From the NCBI RefSeq assembly GCF_900091525.1, contig NZ_FMCU01000001.1, forward strand, positions 558,001-622,000: a DNA stretch of 64,000 nucleotides. Direction: 5' to 3'. Below the pieces are notes generated by a model. It was given only the letters and a program-made list of their open reading frames with translations. It was not told the origin of the DNA and made no database searches. The DNA is from Micromonospora matsumotoense (GTDB lineage Bacteria; Actinomycetota; Actinomycetes; Mycobacteriales; Micromonosporaceae). Both the position numbers and the translations under genes were made by a program. Every line of letters starts with the position of its first letter. Within the stretch, counting starts at the first letter, position 1. Shown piece by piece: positions 61,761 to 64,000 of this stretch.

Positions 61761-62228
61761 TCAGGCGGCGACCGTGTCGGCGAGGGCCTTGCGCCAGCCC
61801 TGCTGGTCACGCGCCTCGCCCGGCATGTTCATCTCGGCGAACCGGACGATGCCGGCCTTGTCGATGACGAAGGTGCCCCGGTTGGCGATGCCGGCGAGGT
61901 CGTTGAAGACGCCGTACGCCTGGGCGACCGCCCCGTGCGGCCAGAAGTCGGCCAGCAGCGGGAACTGGTAGCTCTCCTTCTCGGCCCAGATCTTGTGGGC
62001 GTAGATCGAGTCGACGCTGACGGTGAGCACCTGCACGTCGTCGTTGACGTAGTCGTTGAGGTTGTCCCGCACCTCGCACAGCTCACCCTGGCAGATGCCG
62101 GTGAAGGCGAGCGGGTAGAAGACCAGCAGCACGGTGCGGTTGCCCCGGAAGTCCGAGAGCCGCACCTCCTGGTTGTTCTGGTCCTTCAACAGGAAGTCGG
62201 GCGCCTCGGCACCAACCTCGATCGGCAT
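61761..62228 (-). CDS. ahpE: peroxiredoxin, AhpE type
   Basis: A 155-residue thioredoxin-fold peroxidase. MPIEVGAEAPDFLLKDQNNQEVRLSDFRG and LVFYPLAFTGICQGELC place the peroxidatic cysteine at Cys46 with the preceding Thr. VSVDSIYAHKIWAEKESYQFPLLADFWPHG follows. The extra Cys51 might resolve the sulfenic acid. It removes peroxides using mycothiol/mycoredoxin-type reductants in actinobacteria. GGAG precedes ATG 62228. The DUF3052 gene is next upstream, the order found in mycobacteria (Rv2238c-Rv2239c). Confidence 0.92.
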   Translation of the reverse strand: MPIEVGAEAPDFLLKDQNNQEVRLSDFRGNRTVLLVFYPLAFTGICQGELCEVRDNLNDYVNDDVQVLTVSVDSIYAHKIWAEKESYQFPLLADFWPHGAVAQAYGVFNDLAGIANRGTFVIDKAGIVRFAEMNMPGEARDQQGWRKALADTVAA

Positions 62229-62330
62229 GCGAACTCCTTGGGTCGACTCTGAGGTGGGTCCAGCCTGCCACACCCGGCGGCGACGCCCCGGATGCGGGAT
62301 TGCTCAGTTGGGTACGGCCCGGCCGGGACC

Positions 62331-62768
62331 CTACTTGCGGCCCTTGGAGCCACGACGCAGCACGAGCCGGGCGGCGCTCCAGTCCAGGCCGGCGTTGAGG
62401 GTCGAGGTCTGCTGGAGGCCGGCGGTCTGCGCCGACTCGGCGACCTCGCTCGGCTCGACGTGCCCGTCCCGCCCGGCCTTCGGGGTCAACAGCCACACGA
62501 CTCCGGCGTCGGCCAGCGGACCGAGGGCGTCGACGAGAAGCTCGAAGAGGTCGCCGTCGCCGTCGCGGTACCAGACGAGCACCGCGTCGACCACCTCGTC
62601 GGTGTCCTCGTCGACCAGTTCTCCACAGCGGTCGGTCAGGGCGTCCCGGAGATCCTGGTCGACGTCCTCGTCGTACCCCATCTCCATGACGACCATCCCC
62701 GGTTCGATCCCGAACCGGTCCGCCAGGAGACGTACCCCGTCGGCGGCCTGACCAGCGGTCGCGCTCAC
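62331..62768 (-). CDS. DUF3052 protein
   Basis: A 145-residue protein, LLADRFGIEPGMVVMEMGYDEDVDQDLRDALTDRC, VLVWYRDGDGDLFELLVDALGPLADAGVVWLLTPKAG and EVAESAQTAGLQQTSTLNAGLDWSAARLVLRRG. These are DUF3052, an actinobacteria-specific family of unknown role. GTG 62768 is chosen because AGGAGG stands eight bases upstream; an ATG overlapping that ribosome site is less likely. It shares direction and neighbourhood with ahpE. Confidence 0.9.
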   Translation of the reverse strand: MSATAGQAADGVRLLADRFGIEPGMVVMEMGYDEDVDQDLRDALTDRCGELVDEDTDEVVDAVLVWYRDGDGDLFELLVDALGPLADAGVVWLLTPKAGRDGHVEPSEVAESAQTAGLQQTSTLNAGLDWSAARLVLRRGSKGRK

Positions 62769-62801
62769 TGTCGCGTGCCTCCTCATCTCGTCCCTGCCCG
62801 G

Positions 62802-62820
62802 CGGCGTCGTGGCGACGCCG
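62802..62820 (-). terminator. short hairpin between E1 and DUF3052 genes
   Basis: CGGCGTCG and CGACGCCG pair perfectly around TGG, about 60 bases past the E1 stop. It probably ends that transcript. Confidence 0.4.
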
Positions 62821-62881
62821 TCAGGCAGAGTCCACACAGTTGTGGTCCGTCGCGCAAGTGGCGCACCGGGTGGAACGGAAT

Positions 62882-64000
62882 TTACCGTGCCAGCAGCGTA
62901 CGGGCACCCTGGGTAATGGCATCCTCGGAGACCAGCACCTGACGGGCAGCCGGACCTAATGGTACAAACGAGTCAACTGAGGCCACCCGTCGCGCCGCAC
63001 CCACGAATCCGGCGTCGACCAGCGCCGCGAGGATGCCCTCACCGACCCCGCCGGAGCGCCGGGTCTCGTCCACCACCAGCACCCGGCCGGTCGCGGACGC
63101 CTCCCGGATCAGGTCCGCCACCGGCAGCGGGGCCAGCCAGCGCAGATCCACCACCCGGCTGCCGATCCCCTCGTCGGCCAGGGTCGACGCCGCCCGCAGC
63201 GACATCCGCACCCCGTTACCGAAAGTGACGATGGTGATGTCCTCGGCCGAACCGACGCCGTACACCCGGGCCCGGCCGATCGGCGCGTGACCGGCCGCCC
63301 AGTCGGCCGGCTCGGCGTAGGACCCCAGCCACTCGCCGTCACCCGGCTCGTACAGGTCCCGGGTGTGGTAGAGCGCGATCGGCTCCAGGAACACCGAGAC
63401 GGTGCCGTCCACCACGGCGGCGGCCAGGCAGGTCCGCAGCAGCGGCGCGGCGTCGTCCGGCCGCGCCGGCACCGCGACCACCAGACCCGGCACGTCCCGC
63501 AGTACGGCCACCGAGTTGTCGTTGTGGAAGTGCCCGCCGAACCCCTCCTGGTAGGCCAGCCCCGGCACCCGCACCACCATCGGATTGCGGAACGCCCCCT
63601 GTGAGAAGAACTGCATGGTGGCCGCCTCGCCCCGCAACTGGTCCTCGGCGTTGTGCAGGTACGCCAGATACTGGATCTCCGGCACCGGCAGCATCCCGGC
63701 CAGCCCGGCGCCCAACCCCAGCCCCAGCACCGACGTCTCGTCCAGCAGGGTGTCGAAGACCCGGGCCGCGCCGAACCTGTCCCGCAGCCCCTTGGTCACC
63801 CCGTACACCCCGCCCTTGGCGGCGACGTCCTCACCGAAGACCGCCAACTGCGGGTAGCTGAGCATCCCGTCGGCGAGGGCGGCGTTGATGCTCTGCGCCA
63901 GGGTCAGCGGGCCGGCCAGCTCCGGGGGCTTGCCACCGAACGCGGCCACCCGGTCGGCCGCGTCCGGCCCGGCCGCCCGCTCCGCCGCCTGCGCCACCGT
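62882..64000 (-). CDS. thiamine-diphosphate-dependent 2-oxoacid dehydrogenase E1, beta half (5' end outside window)
   Basis: The visible 373 codons contain the transketolase pyrimidine-binding domain (LTLAQSINAALADGMLSYPQLAVFGEDVAAKGGVYGV) with the E1-beta catalytic glutamate. The C-terminal domain (GVRMSLRAASTLADEGIGSRVVDLRWLAPLP, VVDETRRSGGVGEGILAAL) follows. The reading frame is open at the window edge and the first residues are a linker rather than a start, so this is probably the second half of a fused E1 alpha-beta protein. It decarboxylates pyruvate or branched-chain oxoacids within a dehydrogenase complex. Which substrate is used cannot be told here. Confidence 0.82.
   Translation of the reverse strand, partial: TVAQAAERAAGPDAADRVAAFGGKPPELAGPLTLAQSINAALADGMLSYPQLAVFGEDVAAKGGVYGVTKGLRDRFGAARVFDTLLDETSVLGLGLGAGLAGMLPVPEIQYLAYLHNAEDQLRGEAATMQFFSQGAFRNPMVVRVPGLAYQEGFGGHFHNDNSVAVLRDVPGLVVAVPARPDDAAPLLRTCLAAAVVDGTVSVFLEPIALYHTRDLYEPGDGEWLGSYAEPADWAAGHAPIGRARVYGVGSAEDITIVTFGNGVRMSLRAASTLADEGIGSRVVDLRWLAPLPVADLIREASATGRVLVVDETRRSGGVGEGILAALVDAGFVGAARRVASVDSFVPLGPAARQVLVSEDAITQGARTLLAR

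Overview
The window is 64 kb of very GC-rich actinobacterial chromosome. The gene content fits a filamentous actinomycete, most likely Micromonosporaceae (Micromonospora or a close relative). This rests on F420:NADP oxidoreductase, DUF3052, DUF1800/DUF1501, roadblock proteins, a lysine/alanine/threonine-rich H1-like protein, frequent GTG starts and many probable leaderless starts. The order glnE - glnA2 - nadE - panB - RNase H/phosphatase - zinc ribbon - Nif3 - ahpE - DUF3052 broadly follows the Mycobacterium tuberculosis Rv2221c-Rv2239c segment. Genus is inference; no 16S rRNA is present.

Layout. 1-3.2 kb: divergent membrane genes, one an MptB-type mannosyltransferase running off the left edge. 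3.3-6.2 kb: an XRE-cupin regulator divergent from a thioredoxin-reductase-like/methyltransferase fusion. 6.2-18.4 kb: nitrogen and cofactor housekeeping (glnE, a class-I amidotransferase, an LD-carboxypeptidase, glnA2, nadE, panB) with small regulatory and secreted genes between. 18.7-25.5 kb: lipoprotein, F420:NADP oxidoreductase, RNB exoribonuclease, H1-like protein, M48 protease and a translationally coupled roadblock pair. 25.8-31.0 kb: two secreted proteins, one carrying a long Gly-Gly-Pro insertion and one a GH95 glycosidase with a ricin-type lectin domain.

31.1-33.6 kb is a decayed integrative element in the 3' end of rnpB (RNase P RNA, minus strand, 33603-34033). It is bounded by a 26-bp direct repeat and holds a frameshifted integrase tail, an HTH gene coupled to a DUF6036-like gene broken by an amber codon, and an orphan protein. 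34-38.9 kb: transporters (TauE/SafE, MFS with divergent MarR, SSS plus DUF3311). 39-42.5 kb: RNase H/phosphatase, zinc ribbon, Nif3 and flavoprotein genes. 42.5-44.7 kb: an XRE regulator divergent from a primase/polymerase-like protein. 45.1-51.3 kb: a five-gene run (DUF1800, DUF1501, ferric-reductase-like protein, FMN-binding protein, ApbE) that looks like an extracytoplasmic flavin electron-transfer operon. 52.6-57 kb: SWIM and SNF2 genes overlapping by 4 bp. 57-64 kb: DinB, pyruvyltransferase, phosphotransferase, hydrolase, tRNA-Val, AhpE, DUF3052 and a thiamine-diphosphate E1 gene running off the right edge.

The most striking non-coding signal is a family of six 58-60-bp imperfect palindromes (3226, 11215, 36760, 36864, 59372, 60513). 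All share arms beginning GTTGATCAAGAGGTTT or GTGATCAAGAGGTTT followed by a GTCA box, and most sit between a C-rich left flank and a G-rich right flank. Several GC-rich hairpin terminators, tandem-repeat clusters and operator-like palindromes are also annotated. All coordinates come from reading the sequence; no database search or folding program was run.
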